From: JBHENC01 sp051000345
GTDB lineage: Bacteria > Acidobacteriota > Blastocatellia > Pyrinomonadales > Pyrinomonadaceae
Direction: 5' to 3'
Assembly: GCA_051000345.1 (NCBI GenBank)
Contig: JBPCOJ010000002.1
Coordinates: 1-45,665, forward strand
Length of the DNA: 45,665 nt
In this document: piece by piece, positions 45,237-45,665 of the stretch
How positions within the stretch are numbered: position 1 is the stretch's first letter
Layout: every line of letters begins with the position of its first letter
Made by a program: the position numbers and the translations under genes
The notes under the pieces: generated by a model
What the model was told of the DNA's origin: nothing
What the model saw: the letters and a program-made list of their open reading frames with translations, nothing else
Databases searched by the model: none

Positions 45237-45279
45237 ATTGGAGAAGATAAAGAATTACGAGGCGTTTATCTTCTCCAAT
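45237..45279. terminator. 15-bp perfect inverted repeat
   Basis: Bases 45237-45251 and 45265-45279 are exact reverse complements around a 13-base loop. It lies just past the stop of the leftward beta-propeller gene and before the DUF4331 fragment. There is no T-run on the minus strand side, so it is a terminator by position rather than by full signature. Confidence 0.5.
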
Positions 45280-45309
45280 CATCCATTTTACGATGTAAAT
45301 TGCCTAATT

Positions 45310-45665
45310 TTAATAAGCTGCGAGACCTGAAGCACCGTCGGCAACCGGAAGTCCGCCCGTCACCAAACCTAAAGACGTGAGGCTGCCGTTCGCTTCGATA
45401 CGAAAGGCGGCGACCGCGCCCGTTCCTCTCAAAAGCTGATACAGATAACGCCCGTCCGCGCTCAAATCTATATCTACCGGCTGGCTCATCGCGCCGAGCG
45501 AAGCCGCCGCGCCGTTGAGCAGAGTCAGAGAACCGGCGGGCGATAAGCTGTAGCTGGAGATTGTCCCGCTGCCGAAGTTTGCCGTATAGACGTAGCGACC
45601 GTCGTTGGTAATCAAAACCCAGCAAACATCGGTTTGACCGTTCTGAACCGAACCGCTGATAACCG
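45310..45665 (-). CDS. beta-propeller (lactonase-like) protein, partial at window end
   Basis: The C-terminal ~118 residues of a protein that continues beyond the window. Repeated blade motifs ITNDGRYVYTANFGSGTISS, LSADGRYLYQLLRGTGAVAA and RIEANGSLTSLG match the 7-bladed 6-phosphogluconolactonase/YVTN-type propeller family. Domain order, start and function cannot be judged from this fragment. Confidence 0.75.
   Translation of the reverse strand, partial: VISGSVQNGQTDVCWVLITNDGRYVYTANFGSGTISSYSLSPAGSLTLLNGAAASLGAMSQPVDIDLSADGRYLYQLLRGTGAVAAFRIEANGSLTSLGLVTGGLPVADGASGLAAY

Noticed and set aside
1..45665. CRISPR arrays, rRNA genes and insertion sequences
   Set aside because: No regularly spaced repeats, no rRNA-like sequence and no transposase were seen.

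Overview
The window looks like a chromosomal segment of a free-living, GC-moderate (roughly mid-50s %) Gram-negative bacterium. The mix of Spy/CpxP-like periplasmic proteins, a DUF4331 fragment, a DUF1259-ChrA pair, an S9 peptidase and many short accessory genes would suit Acidobacteriota (Blastocatellia-like). That placement is an inference from gene content only; there is no rRNA or other phylogenetic marker here. Three separate single-base frame breaks (near 24.23, 27.49 and 36.50 kb) suggest either a draft or metagenome-derived sequence, or local gene decay.

Layout. 0.3-5 kb: M23 peptidase, an orphan immunity-like gene, prfC (RF3), a stand-alone LigD-type 3'-phosphoesterase, a small DUF6582-like protein and a polyphosphate-glucokinase-like ROK kinase, closed by a strong bidirectional terminator. 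5.1-9.3 kb: a very basic secreted protein, a YihY/BrkB membrane protein, a Spy-like protein, then an ECF sigma / one-TM protein / Spy-like protein operon resembling CnrHYX-type envelope-stress modules. 9.3-13.2 kb: a CPA2 antiporter with C-terminal USP-like region and a two-domain chromate transporter, both on the minus strand. 13.4-18.7 kb: a MarR regulator with an operator inside its own promoter, followed by DoxX, nitroreductase, pirin, OsmC, Zn-alcohol dehydrogenase and an Old Yellow Enzyme. This looks like an electrophile/oxidant-defence regulon. 18.9-23.2 kb: a DUF1003 protein and the phosphoketolase-acetate kinase pair.

23.7-32.5 kb is the least familiar part. It holds a ~970-residue protein I do not recognise (frame-broken), a small helical protein, a cytosolic-looking multidomain peptidoglycan hydrolase (frame-broken) and a 1203-residue patatin phospholipase with a roughly ten-helix membrane block between its catalytic Ser and Asp. 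Together they look like a candidate envelope-attacking gene set that has no Sec signals. 32.7-34.9 kb is a secreted S9 peptidase.

34.9-39 kb is a wrecked RNA-repair (rtc) locus. rtcA is intact, rtcB survives only as a ~40-codon 5' remnant, and rtcR survives only as its 3' half. An HNH nuclease / DUF5677-like gene pair occupies the place of the rtcB body, and a DIP1984-family gene occupies the place of the rtcR 5' half. Just upstream of the rtcB remnant lies a structured, tRNA-like sequence with a perfect T-arm, in the position where bacterial Y-RNA-like genes occur. 39-45.7 kb: uracil-DNA glycosylase, a DUF1259-ChrA operon, an unrecognised helical protein, a TPR lipoprotein-like protein, a 5'-truncated DUF4331 gene and the end of a beta-propeller protein running off the window.
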